DNA of 64,000 nt, taken from assembly GCA_963815185.1 (NCBI GenBank), contig CAWFGC010000011.1, forward strand, positions 467,175 to 531,174, written 5' to 3'. Below the pieces are notes generated by a model. It had not been told where the DNA came from and did no database searches. It saw only the letters and a list, made by a program, of their open reading frames with translations. Shown here piece by piece: positions 1-8,920 of the stretch. This DNA comes from SHZL01 sp963815185 (GTDB lineage: Bacteria > Pseudomonadota > Gammaproteobacteria > Xanthomonadales > SZUA-36). A program made the position numbers and the translations under genes. Positions within the stretch are counted from its first letter, which is position 1; the number at the start of each line of letters is the position of its first letter.

Positions 1-2
1 GT

Positions 3-347
3 ATGTCCGGGCTGGGGGGGGCGACGGTACTGGCTTACTCTAACGCCAACGCGCAGGTGCATTATATCTTCGACGCAAACGGCGAGCCGCGCTGGGTGCT
101 CGCTGCGCACGACAATGACCCGTCGCCCGTCCCGGGCGTGCTGCAGTTGCTGCAGTTCAACGGCTTTTGTGCGGTCTGCACGCCGGCGGATGTAAGCTAT
201 CAGAATGCCGGTAACATCAGTTATGCCTTTGGCACCGAGATTAGCGGCAACTGGACGCTGAATCTGGACCTGGATTCACCCCTGGCGCAGAGCATCGACC
301 GTGCCGACAGCGTGGTGAAATTGTCCGATGCCCTGAGTTGCGAATGA
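3..347 (+). CDS. C-terminal part of a secreted-type hypothetical protein (5' end outside window)
   Basis: The reading frame is open to the left edge, so the ATG at position 3 is probably internal and the start lies outside the window. The visible 114 residues contain an aromatic strand followed by the pattern FDANGEPRW, then a Cys-x-x-Cys pair (FCAVCTP) and a predicted beta-rich tail ending at a TGA. The 'Y-x-F-D-x-x-G-x-P-x-W' pattern is typical of small beta domains common in secreted gammaproteobacterial proteins, often preceded by a W-x-N-P-x-x-S-G-x-G motif. The same signature occurs in the truncated gene at 32071-32484. Function is unknown. The gene converges on kynU, whose stop lies only a few bases away. 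Confidence 0.6.
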   Translation: MSGLGGATVLAYSNANAQVHYIFDANGEPRWVLAAHDNDPSPVPGVLQLLQFNGFCAVCTPADVSYQNAGNISYAFGTEISGNWTLNLDLDSPLAQSIDRADSVVKLSDALSCE

Positions 348-350
348 CCA

Positions 351-1643
351 TTATTGCCCGTTGGCCCAATGCCGGATGATTCCGACCAGCCGCGCGCAAT
401 CCTCAAAGCTGTTGTACAGCGGCACCGGCGCCACGCGGATCACGTCGGGTTCGCGCCAGTCCGGAACCACGCCTTGCTGTTCCAGGTGATCGAAGAGCTT
501 TCTGCCCGCTTCGCGCCCGGCGAGCACGCGCAGTGACAACTGGCAGCCGCGGCGCTGCGCCTGTGCCGGCGTGATGATCTGCAGCGCTTCACCGAGTTCT
601 TCGTCAACCTGCTTCGCCAGCCAGTCTGTCATGGCGATGGATTTTCGCCGCAAGGCAGCCATGCCTGCGCGCTCGAACACCTCGAGCGAAGCACGCAAAG
701 GCGCCATCGCCAGCGTGGTATGGGTGGAAAGTTGCCAGGCATCGGCACCCGGTGCCGGGTTGAATTCCGGCGCCATCCTGAAGCGCGTGGCCAGATCGTT
801 GCCGAACCAGCCGTTGAGCCGGGGCAGGTCGCTGCGGCCATGGTGGCGCTCATCGACGAACATGCCGCCGACCGAGCCGGGACCCGCGTTGAGGTACTTG
901 TAAGTACACCAGGCAGCAAAATCACAGCCGCTGTCTTTCAGGGACAAGGGGATGTTGCCGATGCCGTGCGCGAGGTCGAAACCAACGTTCGAGCCGCATG
1001 CCCGCGCGGCGGCGGCGATGCGGCCGAGGTCGAATACCTGCCCGGTGGCATACTGCACGCCGGGCCACAGGACCAGCGCCACGCTTTGCCCGTGCTTGCG
1101 CAAATACGCTTCAATCTGTTCCTCTTCCAGCAATCGCTCGCCATCCGGGGGTGAAAGTTCCACCAGGCAATCAGCCGGGTCCAGTTGGTGCAAGCGAATT
1201 TGCGATTCCACCGCATAGCGGTCAGAAGGAAAGGCGTGCTGTTCGATCAGAATGCGCCGCCGCGCGCCTTGCGGCCGGTAAAAACTGATCATCGCCAGGT
1301 GCAGATTGACCGTCAGCGTGTTCATCGTGGCAATTTCATGCTCGCCCACGCCGAGCATCGCCGCCTGGCCGGCACGCAAGCCCTGGTGGTAGGTGATCCA
1401 CGGCCGTTCGCCGCTGAAGTGCCCGTCGACCGCACGATCTCTCCAGGCGGCCAGCACTTCCTCCAGCGCCGATGGCACCGACCGATGCTGCAGGCCCAGC
1501 GAGTTGCCGCAGAAGTACAATTTATCGCTGCCGTCCGCGTTTTTGGGAAAGCTGAATTCCGCGCGAAAGTCGCGCAGCGGATCGGCGAGGTCCAGCCGCC
1601 GCGCGGTCTGCAGCAGCGTTTCATCACGTGTTTTGCCGGTCAT
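351..1643 (-). CDS. kynU: kynureninase
   Basis: This PLP enzyme cleaves L-kynurenine (or 3-hydroxykynurenine) to anthranilate (or 3-hydroxyanthranilate) plus alanine in tryptophan degradation. The 430-residue product has the usual family length. It shows the N-terminal YFCGNSLGL substrate/PLP segment, the VGFDLAHGIGN stretch carrying the PLP-binding aspartate, and the Schiff-base lysine in CTYKYLNAGPGS (K249). The frame is open further upstream, but the ATG at 1643 is preceded by GAGGAAA at good spacing and matches the family N-terminus, so it is chosen. No kynA or kynB gene is visible nearby, so the rest of the pathway must lie elsewhere. It is divergent from queA across about 150 bases. Confidence 0.95.
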   Translation of the reverse strand: MTGKTRDETLLQTARRLDLADPLRDFRAEFSFPKNADGSDKLYFCGNSLGLQHRSVPSALEEVLAAWRDRAVDGHFSGERPWITYHQGLRAGQAAMLGVGEHEIATMNTLTVNLHLAMISFYRPQGARRRILIEQHAFPSDRYAVESQIRLHQLDPADCLVELSPPDGERLLEEEQIEAYLRKHGQSVALVLWPGVQYATGQVFDLGRIAAAARACGSNVGFDLAHGIGNIPLSLKDSGCDFAAWCTYKYLNAGPGSVGGMFVDERHHGRSDLPRLNGWFGNDLATRFRMAPEFNPAPGADAWQLSTHTTLAMAPLRASLEVFERAGMAALRRKSIAMTDWLAKQVDEELGEALQIITPAQAQRRGCQLSLRVLAGREAGRKLFDHLEQQGVVPDWREPDVIRVAPVPLYNSFEDCARLVGIIRHWANGQ

Positions 1644-1790
1644 TTCAATCGGTTTCCTCACGGTTTTTGCAGTACCGGAACAATTACCGGATTGGGCGAT
1701 TATACGGGTGAAGATGGTTATGGCACGATCAGGCAGGGCGCCCGAGGTTACAATGCCCCATTTTTCGTACGCTACCGTTTCGAGGATGTT

Positions 1791-2810
1791 TTGCAACGCA
1801 GCGACTTTCATTTTGAATTGCCTGCTGAACTGATCGCCCAGCAGCCGCTGGAACGGCGTTCGGCCAGCCGCTTGCTGCGTCTTTCGCGCGGCAGTGGCCG
1901 TTTCAGCGACCACCGCTTTGAGCAACTGCCGGACCTGCTCGAGCCGGATGACCTGCTGGTATTCAACGATACACGGGTCATTCCCGCCCGGCTTTATGGA
2001 CACAAGCAAACCGGCGGCAAGCTTGAAATACTGATCGAGCGCGTATTGGATGATCACAGTTGTCTGGCCCAGATCCGGGTCAGCAAATCACCATCGGCGG
2101 GAACCGCCCTGGTGCTGGAAGACGGCACCTTGCTGCAGGTCGAAGACCGCGAGCACGACTTCTTTCGCCTGCGCTCCGATGGTGAGCCCATGAGCGGCTT
2201 GCTGGCGCGCCTGGGACACATGCCGCTGCCGCCCTATATCCGGCGCGCAGACTCGGTCCAGGACCGCGATCGCTACCAAACCGTTTACGCCCGCCGCCCG
2301 GGCGCGGTGGCAGCGCCCACGGCCGGATTGCATTTCGATCAGCCGTTACTGCAGGCCCTTACAGAGCGTGGCATACGCCAGGTGTCGGTCACCTTGCACG
2401 TCGGCGCGGCGACGTTTCAGCCGGTGCGCGTGGACCGTATCGAAGACCACCGCATGCACGCCGAGTACCTGGAAGTATCGGCCGGGGTCTGCGCTGCGGT
2501 AGCGCGAACACGAGCGCGGGGCGGGCGCGTCATCGCGGTGGGCACGACCTCCGTGCGCAGCCTGGAAACCGCGGCCGGCGGCGGAACGCTGCAGGCCTTC
2601 AGTGGCGACAGCAGGATATTCATTTATCCCGGCTACGAATTTCGCGTGGTGGACGGCCTGATCACCAACTTCCACCTGCCGGAATCTACTTTGCTGATGC
2701 TGGTCAGCGCATTTGCCGGTCTCGATCGGGTTCGTGCCGCCTACCAGCATGCGATCCAGGCGCGTTACCGCTTTTTCAGCTATGGTGACGCGATGCTGTT
2801 GCTGCCATGA
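1791..2810 (+). CDS. queA: S-adenosylmethionine:tRNA ribosyltransferase-isomerase
   Basis: QueA transfers and isomerises the ribosyl moiety of SAM onto 7-aminomethyl-7-deazaguanine in tRNA, making epoxyqueuosine. The protein aligns along its length with the family: DLLVFNDTRVIPARL near the N-terminus, GHMPLPPYI, the PGAVAAPTAGLHF core, VTLHVGAATFQPVR, and the C-terminal NFHLPESTLLMLVSAF and RFFSYGDAML. The frame is open for 600 bases upstream. The start is set at TTG 1791 because GAGG lies 5 bases before it and the first residues then match other QueA proteins (339 residues). The stop overlaps the tgt start (ATGA), so the two genes are translationally coupled. Confidence 0.95.
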   Translation: MQRSDFHFELPAELIAQQPLERRSASRLLRLSRGSGRFSDHRFEQLPDLLEPDDLLVFNDTRVIPARLYGHKQTGGKLEILIERVLDDHSCLAQIRVSKSPSAGTALVLEDGTLLQVEDREHDFFRLRSDGEPMSGLLARLGHMPLPPYIRRADSVQDRDRYQTVYARRPGAVAAPTAGLHFDQPLLQALTERGIRQVSVTLHVGAATFQPVRVDRIEDHRMHAEYLEVSAGVCAAVARTRARGGRVIAVGTTSVRSLETAAGGGTLQAFSGDSRIFIYPGYEFRVVDGLITNFHLPESTLLMLVSAFAGLDRVRAAYQHAIQARYRFFSYGDAMLLLP

Positions 2811-3925
2811 AATTCGAACTCACGCACACGCTGGCAACCGCTGTGGGATCGGCCCGCAGGGGCTGCCTGCAGTTTGCCCGGGGCACCGTCGAAACCCCGG
2901 CGTTCATGCCGGTCGGGACCTATGGGACAGTCAAGGCCATGATGCCCGGAGAAGTACGGGAGACCGGTGCCGACATCATCCTCGGTAACACCTTTCACCT
3001 GATGCTGCGGCCGGGCGTGGACGTCGTTTCTGCGCACGGCGGTCTGCATGAATTCATGCGCTGGCCGTGGCCCATCCTGACGGATTCGGGCGGCTTCCAG
3101 GTATGGAGTCTGGCCGAGCGGCGCACCATCACCGAGCGAGGCGTCGAATTCGCCTCTCCCGTGGACGGTTCCCGGGTCTTCATCGGCCCGGAAGAATCCA
3201 TCGCGGTGCAGCAGGCGCTGGGTTCGGATGTGGTGATGATTTTTGATGAGTGCACACCGTACCCGGCGTCCGCGGCACAGGCGCGCGCGTCCATGGAGCT
3301 CTCGCTGCGCTGGGCCGAGCGCTGTAAGCGCGCCCACGAAGGCCACGATACCGCCTTGTTCGGCATCGTTCAGGGCGGGGTGCACGAAACGTTGCGGCTC
3401 GAGTCTGCCGCGGAACTCGGCCGCATCGGTTTCGACGGTTACGCCATTGGCGGCCTGTCGGTTGGCGAACCGGAAGCAGAACGCAACCAGGTGTTGGAAT
3501 ACACCGCGCCCGGTCTGCCGCCGGAACGGCCGCGCTACCTGATGGGTGTCGGCCGGCCGGAAGATATCATCGCCTGTGTATTACGCGGCATCGACATGTT
3601 CGATTGCGTGCTGCCGACACGCAATGCGCGCAACGGCCACCTGTTTACCAGCCGCGGCGTGCTCAAGATCCGCAATGCGCGCCATGAGCAGGACACCCGC
3701 CCGGTCGACCCCGATTGCGCCTGTCACACCTGCCGCAATTTTTCCCGCGCCTATCTCAAGCACCTGGATCGCTGCAAGGAAATCCTCGGTGCACGCCTGA
3801 TGACGATGCACAACCTGTGGTTCTACCAGCAATTGATGCGCGGCCTTCGCGGCGCCATCGAAAACGGCCGCCTGGAGTCCTTTGTCAGCTCTTTTCTGGC
3901 CAATTTGTCGCTCGGGCCGGAATGA
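2807..3925 (+). CDS. tgt: tRNA-guanine transglycosylase
   Basis: Tgt exchanges guanine-34 of GUN-anticodon tRNAs for preQ1, the step before QueA. The 372-residue protein has the expected length. It carries ILTDSGGFQVWSL with the catalytic aspartate region, MIFDECTPYP, GGLSVGE, MGVGRPEDI, DCVLPTRNARNGHL with the nucleophilic aspartate, and the zinc site in CACHTCRNF followed by a histidine in KHLDRC. It overlaps queA by 4 bases. It is followed after about 150 bases by yajC-secD-secF, the classical gammaproteobacterial order. Confidence 0.97.
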   Translation: MKFELTHTLATAVGSARRGCLQFARGTVETPAFMPVGTYGTVKAMMPGEVRETGADIILGNTFHLMLRPGVDVVSAHGGLHEFMRWPWPILTDSGGFQVWSLAERRTITERGVEFASPVDGSRVFIGPEESIAVQQALGSDVVMIFDECTPYPASAAQARASMELSLRWAERCKRAHEGHDTALFGIVQGGVHETLRLESAAELGRIGFDGYAIGGLSVGEPEAERNQVLEYTAPGLPPERPRYLMGVGRPEDIIACVLRGIDMFDCVLPTRNARNGHLFTSRGVLKIRNARHEQDTRPVDPDCACHTCRNFSRAYLKHLDRCKEILGARLMTMHNLWFYQQLMRGLRGAIENGRLESFVSSFLANLSLGPE

Positions 3926-3975
3926 GCCGGGAAAAGAAAAGACCCCCCGCCATATGCGGGCCGGAATGTTTGATT

Positions 3976-3981
3976 TATAAT
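3976..3981 (+). promoter_or_regulatory. possible -10 box upstream of yajC
   Basis: A perfect TATAAT lies in the 149-base gap between tgt and yajC. No convincing -35 hexamer is seen at the usual spacing, so this is only a candidate for a separate yajC-secDF promoter. Confidence 0.3.
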
Positions 3982-4074
3982 GCTCGGCTGCACCAGCGGA
4001 TAAGATCCGGCCTCGATTGATTTGAACCGAATGGCCCCCATTTCCGCTCCATACCGATAAATGCGAGGATTTTC

Positions 4075-4398
4075 ATGGATTTCTTCATTGCCAGCGCTTA
4101 CGCACAGGATGGAACGCCCCAGGGTGGTTTGCTGTCCTTTCTTCCGCTCATCGTTATCTTCGTGGTGTTTTATTTCCTTTTGATCCGCCCGCAAATGAAA
4201 CGGGCCAAAGAGCACAAGCTGTTGGTGTCCAAACTGGCCGTCGGCGATGAAATTGTGAGCAACGGCGGGCTGCTCGGGCGGGTCACCCAGGTCGGCGATT
4301 CCTTTCTTACGGTCGAATTGGCGGATAATGTGAAAATCAAGCTGCAAAAGCATATGGTCGCCAACGTCATGCCCAAAGGCACAATAAAAACCGCTTGA
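4075..4398 (+). CDS. yajC: preprotein translocase subunit YajC
   Basis: This small inner-membrane protein belongs to the SecDF-YajC accessory complex of the Sec translocon. The 107 residues show a short Ala-rich N-terminus, one membrane segment at about residues 21-39 (FLPLIVIFVVFYFLLI), then the diagnostic RPQMKRAKEH cytoplasmic stretch and the GDEIVSNGGLLGRV motif. The start ATG is preceded by GCGAGGA. secD begins 62 bases downstream and secF follows, so the three form one operon. Confidence 0.97.
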   Translation: MDFFIASAYAQDGTPQGGLLSFLPLIVIFVVFYFLLIRPQMKRAKEHKLLVSKLAVGDEIVSNGGLLGRVTQVGDSFLTVELADNVKIKLQKHMVANVMPKGTIKTA

Positions 4399-4460
4399 AA
4401 ATACAGTTACACTGAAACCTTTCCCTATTCCCAATTCATTCCGCTCCCCGAGGCCGAATA

Positions 4461-6293
4461 ATGAATCAATATCCAGCCTGGAAGTATGTGCTGATCCTGG
4501 TCATCCTGGTGGTGGGCGTTTTGTATGCGCTGCCCAACCTGTGGGGTGAAGACCCGGCTTTGCAGGTCACTTCCGGCCGCGGTTTCGCCATACCCGCGGA
4601 TCTGGCAACGACCATTGATGACGCGCTGACGGCAAATCAGATCAAGTACAAAAGTCAGGAGCAGAACGGGAACCGGCTGCTGTACCGTTTCTTTTCGACG
4701 CAGGATCAGCTACTGGCCGCTGATTTCGTCAAGAAAGCCCTGGGGGAGCAGTACATCGTAGCGCTCAATCTGGCGCACTCGACACCGGCCTGGCTGCGCG
4801 CGCTGGGCGGCAAACCCATGACACTGGGCCTTGACTTGCAGGGGGGTGTGCACTTTCTGATGCAGGTGGACATGGATACGGCCAGAAGCCAGCAACTGGA
4901 CCGTTATGTCGACGATATCCGCGCCTCCTTGCGCGATGCAGGCATCCGCTATGTTTCCGTCCGTCACGAGGGTAATGGATTGCTGGCGCTGTTGCGCACT
5001 GCTGAAGACCGCCAGAAAACGCTGGACCTGTTGAAGACCGACCAGAGTCTGCAGGGCCTGGATGTTACCGAAGTCACGATTGGCGATAATTTTGGTCTGT
5101 CTGCCAAGGTGCAGGAAAAGCAGTTGCAGGCGCTGCAGCAAACTGCCCTGAAACAGAACATCACGACCTTGAGAAACCGGGTCAATGAAATCGGCGTGGC
5201 CGAGCCGATTATTCAGCAGCAGGGCGCAGACCGGGTCGTAGTCCAGTTACCCGGCGTGCAGGACACGGTCGAAGCGAAGAAAATCATCGGCGCCACCGCC
5301 ACGCTGGAATACCGCGCCGTGGATGAGCAGAACGACGCCTTCACCGCGTCGCAATCGGGCCGCGTGCCTCCGGAAGACAGGCTGTACACCGACAACAATG
5401 GCCGGCCCGTTTTGCTGAAGAAGCGCCTGATCGTTTCCGGCGATCAGCTCATTGGCGCATCTTCGGGTTTCGACCAGCGCACCAGCGAACCCGAGGTCAG
5501 CGTGACACTGGACGGGGTGGGCGCCAAACGCATGCTCGATTTTACCCGTAACAACGTGGGCAACCGCATGGCGGTGGTTTATATCGAACAAAAGCCCGGC
5601 GGTCATAAAACCGAGGAAGTGATCAGCGTGGCCGTGGTGCGCGAGCCCTTCAGCAAGCGCTTCCAGACCACCGGGCTGGGCTCCATCAGTGAGGCCAGTC
5701 AGCTTGCGCTGCTGCTGCGCGCGGGCGCACTGGCTGCACCCATGGAAATCGTGGAAGAGCGTACCGTCGGACCCAGCCTTGGCGCGGATAACGTCGCCCA
5801 GGGGTTCAAGTCGGTGGTCATCGGCTTTCTGCTGGTGCTGGTGCTGATGGGCTTCTACTATCGCATATTCGGCCTGGTGGCCAACCTCGCTCTGTTCACC
5901 AACATTTTTCTGCTGGTGTCATTGCTCTCGATGCTGGGCGCCACGCTGACCATGCCGGGTATTGCCGGTATCGTCCTGACGGTGGGCATGGCCGTGGATG
6001 CGAATGTGCTGATCTTCGAGCGCATCCGTGAAGAATTGCGCAATGGCAATACCAACCAGGCCAGTATCCGTGCCGGCTATGACAAGGCCTTTTCCACCAT
6101 CGCCGATGCCAACATCACGACATTGATCGCGGCCTTCGTATTGTTCCTGTTTGGCACCGGCCCGGTCAAAGGCTTCGCGGTCACACTGTCCCTGGGTATC
6201 GTGACTTCCATGTTTACCGCGATCATGGGGACCCGGGCGGTGATCAACCTGATTTACGGCGGCAAAAAGCGCGTCGTCAAGCTGTCTATCTGA
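4461..6293 (+). CDS. secD: protein translocase subunit SecD
   Basis: SecD is an RND-type membrane subunit that uses the proton gradient to complete protein export through SecYEG. The 610-residue protein has one N-terminal membrane helix (about 7-24), a large periplasmic part including LGLDLQGGVHFLMQV at the first periplasmic subdomain, and a C-terminal bundle of membrane helices. The bundle includes the conserved GMAVDANVLIFERIREEL segment. Length matches characterised gammaproteobacterial SecD. secF starts 8 bases after the stop. Confidence 0.97.
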   Translation: MNQYPAWKYVLILVILVVGVLYALPNLWGEDPALQVTSGRGFAIPADLATTIDDALTANQIKYKSQEQNGNRLLYRFFSTQDQLLAADFVKKALGEQYIVALNLAHSTPAWLRALGGKPMTLGLDLQGGVHFLMQVDMDTARSQQLDRYVDDIRASLRDAGIRYVSVRHEGNGLLALLRTAEDRQKTLDLLKTDQSLQGLDVTEVTIGDNFGLSAKVQEKQLQALQQTALKQNITTLRNRVNEIGVAEPIIQQQGADRVVVQLPGVQDTVEAKKIIGATATLEYRAVDEQNDAFTASQSGRVPPEDRLYTDNNGRPVLLKKRLIVSGDQLIGASSGFDQRTSEPEVSVTLDGVGAKRMLDFTRNNVGNRMAVVYIEQKPGGHKTEEVISVAVVREPFSKRFQTTGLGSISEASQLALLLRAGALAAPMEIVEERTVGPSLGADNVAQGFKSVVIGFLLVLVLMGFYYRIFGLVANLALFTNIFLLVSLLSMLGATLTMPGIAGIVLTVGMAVDANVLIFERIREELRNGNTNQASIRAGYDKAFSTIADANITTLIAAFVLFLFGTGPVKGFAVTLSLGIVTSMFTAIMGTRAVINLIYGGKKRVVKLSI

Positions 6294-6301
6294 GGTCTGT
6301 C

Positions 6302-7243
6302 ATGAGATTGCTAAAAAGCAAAACGAATTTTGATTTTATGAGTTTGGGCAATACCGCGGTGGCCCTGTCCATTATCTTCAGCATTCTCAGTATTGTGCTG
6401 TTGGTCGTTCGCGGACTGAACTTCGGCCTGGATTTTACCGGTGGCACCTTGATCGAAGTCAGCTACCCGGCTCCGCCCACCATCTCGGACGTGCGTGAGC
6501 ATCTGGCCAATGCCGATCTTACCGATGCGGTGGTGCAGACCTTTGGCACCGCATCGGATATCGTCGTCCGCATCCCGCCCCGCAGTAAAGAAGAGAGCAG
6601 TGCGGAAATTTCCACGATTGTATTGAAGGCCTTGCAGCAGGGTGTGGATGGAGAGATTTCCATGCGCCGGGTCGAGTTTGTCGGTCCGCAGGTGGGTGAA
6701 GATCTCACCGAGCAAGGCATTCTGGCGGTTATCTACGCACTGATTGGCATCTTTTTCTACGTCATGTTCCGTTTTCAGTGGCGCTTTTCAGTCGGTGCGG
6801 TGGTTGCGACTATTCACGATACCATCATGTGCATGGGCTTCCTGTCGCTGTTCCAGGTTGAATTCGATCTGACCGTGGTCGCGGCCTTGCTGGCGGTCAT
6901 CGGCTATTCGCTCAACGACACCATCGTGCTGTTTGACCGCGTGCGGGAAAATTTCCCGCGCATGCTGAAGTCGGCGCCAAGGGACGTGATCAACACTTCC
7001 ATCAATCAGACCCTGTCACGTACCTTGATGATGTCGATCACCACGCTGCTGACCTTGATTGCACTGTTCATTTTTGGTGGACAGATCATCCACGCGTTTG
7101 CCTTTACCTTGATTGCCGGCGTCGTGGTGGGGACCTATTCCTCGATCTATGTCGCCAGCACATCCTTGTTGTATCTCGGGGTCAGCAAGTACGACCTGCT
7201 GCAGGTGGAAAAGGAAGGAGCCACGCTCGATACCCGGCCGTGA
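6302..7243 (+). CDS. secF: protein translocase subunit SecF
   Basis: SecF is the partner of SecD in the Sec accessory complex. The 313 residues contain the N-terminal helix, the periplasmic entry motif GLNFGLDFTGGTLIEV, and a five-helix C-terminal domain. That domain holds the conserved VIGYSLNDTIVLFDRVREN segment and the SRTLMMSITTLLTL helix. The short spacing after secD supports co-transcription. Confidence 0.97.
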   Translation: MRLLKSKTNFDFMSLGNTAVALSIIFSILSIVLLVVRGLNFGLDFTGGTLIEVSYPAPPTISDVREHLANADLTDAVVQTFGTASDIVVRIPPRSKEESSAEISTIVLKALQQGVDGEISMRRVEFVGPQVGEDLTEQGILAVIYALIGIFFYVMFRFQWRFSVGAVVATIHDTIMCMGFLSLFQVEFDLTVVAALLAVIGYSLNDTIVLFDRVRENFPRMLKSAPRDVINTSINQTLSRTLMMSITTLLTLIALFIFGGQIIHAFAFTLIAGVVVGTYSSIYVASTSLLYLGVSKYDLLQVEKEGATLDTRP

Positions 7244-7325
7244 TGCTCCCGATCAGGGCGTGAACCGTTCCGGCGCGAGCGCGGTCACGATTCAATTTGC
7301 CGGCTGACCAGGCGAAGACGGCAGT

Positions 7326-8204
7326 ATGATTCCCAACTTCACCGAACTGTTTGACCGCCCCGTCATCATCCTGTCGGCGCCGCGGTCAGGCAGCACTTTG
7401 CTGTTCGAGACGCTGTCCGAGGTCAGGGATGTCTGGACCATCGGCGGGGAAAGTCATCAGATCATCGAAGGCGTCAAAGAACTCAATCCGAACTCCACTC
7501 TGGTAGATTCCAACCGCTTGACGGGAGTTCACGCCAGCGACCCGATCATCCACTTCATGCGCAGGCGGTTCGCGCGCTTTTTGCGCGACCGGGATGGCCG
7601 CGAGTTTTTTCATCATCCCACGATCTCGCGGTTACGCTTCGTCGAGAAGACTCCGAAGAACGCCCTGCGTTTGCCGTTCATGGAAAAGATTTTTCCTGAT
7701 GCGCTCTACATCTTTCTGTTCCGGGATGTGCGGGCAAATCTCAGCAGCATGATGGAAGCCTGGCGATCCCGCCGCTGGGTCACCTATCCGCGACTGCGTG
7801 ACTGGCAGGGCCCACCATGGTCCCTGTTGCTGCCGCCGGGCTGGCAGCAAATGAACGGCCGTACCCTGCAAGAGATTTGCGCCTTTCAATGGGCCGCCGC
7901 CAACCGGATCGTGCTTGAAGATTTGCAGGACATTCCACGGCACCGCTGGACAACGGTGAACTATCAGGCGCTGCTCGATGAGGCTGAAACCACCATCGAG
8001 AGACTTTGCGCATTCGCTGGTCTGGAGATGGATGAGCGCTTGCGCAGCAGATTACAAAAACCCTTGCCCCTGTCCCGCTTCACGCACACTCATCCGGCGG
8101 CCGATAAATGGCGTAAGAACGAACGTGAAATTGAATCTGTTCTGGATTCGCTGGCCGGCATCGAGCAACAGCTTGCTGCGCTGGGTTACCAGCGTACGAA
8201 CTGA
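7326..8204 (+). CDS. sulfotransferase family protein
   Basis: The protein of 292 residues carries a PAPS-type P-loop near its N-terminus (SAPRSGSTLLFETL, about residues 17-30). It also has the second cofactor motif in the FRDVRANLSSMMEAWRSRRW region, as in the sulfotransferase superfamily. Such enzymes move a sulfuryl group from PAPS to a hydroxyl or amine. The acceptor cannot be read from sequence. It starts 82 bases after secF and has no obvious pathway neighbours. It is only distantly similar to the three sulfotransferase-type genes of the 39-55 kb glycan region. Confidence 0.85.
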   Translation: MIPNFTELFDRPVIILSAPRSGSTLLFETLSEVRDVWTIGGESHQIIEGVKELNPNSTLVDSNRLTGVHASDPIIHFMRRRFARFLRDRDGREFFHHPTISRLRFVEKTPKNALRLPFMEKIFPDALYIFLFRDVRANLSSMMEAWRSRRWVTYPRLRDWQGPPWSLLLPPGWQQMNGRTLQEICAFQWAAANRIVLEDLQDIPRHRWTTVNYQALLDEAETTIERLCAFAGLEMDERLRSRLQKPLPLSRFTHTHPAADKWRKNEREIESVLDSLAGIEQQLAALGYQRTN

Positions 8205-8233
8205 GAAGGATTGCGGTACGGGGAGCGGAACGA

Positions 8234-8257
8234 TTCGCGTGGCCGAGGCCACGCGAA
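8234..8257. terminator. perfect hairpin between convergent genes
   Basis: TTCGCGTGGCC, a 2-base loop and the exact complement form an 11-bp stem between the convergent sulfotransferase and histone-like genes. There is no T-tract on either side, so it may be a weak bidirectional terminator or an mRNA-end stabiliser. Confidence 0.4.
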
Positions 8258-8281
8258 CCCAGAGCATACAACTACAGCGAA

Positions 8282-8620
8282 CTACTTCTTCTTGGCAGCT
8301 TTCTTCTTGGCAGCAGCTTTCTTCTTGGGCGCAGCTTTCTTAGCCGGGGCTTTTTTCTTAGCGGCGGCTTTTTTGGCTGGAGCTTTCTTTGCTGGTGCTT
8401 TCTTTGCTGCGGCTCTCTTGGCTGGAGCTTTCTTAGCGGCTGCCTTTTTCCTGGCAGGTGCTTTCTTCTTGGCAGCAGCCTTTTTCCTGGCCGGTGCTTT
8501 CTTGGCAGCAGCTTTCTTCGCTGGTGCTTTCTTAGCAGCAGCTTTCTTTGCTGGTGCCTTCTTTGCTGGTGCTTTCTTCTTAGCAGCAGCTTTCTTCTTT
8601 GATGCTTTCTTTGTAGCCAT
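8282..8620 (-). CDS. histone H1-like Lys/Ala-repeat DNA-binding protein
   Basis: The 112-residue product is almost entirely Lys, Ala and Pro, built from repeats of the type AAAKKAPAKK from residue 10 to the end, with a few Arg replacing Lys. This resembles the C-terminal tail of eukaryotic histone H1 and bacterial H1-like proteins (AlgP/Hc1-type tails), which bind DNA non-specifically. No globular domain is present. The start is set by AAAGGAGTGAACC before the ATG. An A-tract-rich intergenic region lies upstream. The repetitive DNA makes the exact repeat number liable to change. The long frame on the opposite strand is a by-product of the repeats. Confidence 0.85.
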   Translation of the reverse strand: MATKKASKKKAAAKKKAPAKKAPAKKAAAKKAPAKKAAAKKAPARKKAAAKKKAPARKKAAAKKAPAKRAAAKKAPAKKAPAKKAAAKKKAPAKKAAPKKKAAAKKKAAKKK

Positions 8621-8920
8621 GGTTCACTCCTTTTCAGGTCGGGCGATTGGTTTACACCAGTTCAGGTTTGTACTGTATAAAAAAATTCCCTGATCCGAGT
8701 GTGGTAATGCCCAGCTGCTCTCCACTTCCAAACTCCTAACGAACTACATTGATAAGCGATTGGAACATGTACCACAGTGCGCATTATAAACTTCGCATTT
8801 CTCAACGCAACATTTCATGATGCTTATTTGCAAAAAAAATTTTTCGCGAAAAAAAATTTTTCCGAAACAAGTGAAGTGAAAAATGTGCGCAGCGAGCGCG
8901 CAATAATTTTTAACGCAAAT
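8621..8920. promoter_or_regulatory. AT-rich upstream region of the histone-like gene with paired A-tracts
   Basis: This 300-base gap is much richer in A/T than its surroundings. At 8832-8861 it holds two copies of an 8-A/5-T tract separated by CGCG, a layout expected to bend DNA. On the minus strand TATACAGT lies about 60 bases upstream of the H1-like start and could be a -10 element. The gap also receives the 3' end of suhB. No gene is seen in it. Confidence 0.45.

Noticed and set aside
1185..1790. Upstream extension of the queA frame
   Set aside because: It overlaps kynU antisense and lacks similarity to QueA; TTG 1791 with GAGG is the supported start.
8211..8693. Plus-strand Ala/Phe/Leu-repeat frame that could look like a membrane protein
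   Set aside because: It is the complement of the Lys/Ala repeats of the histone-like gene, which has the good ribosome-binding site.
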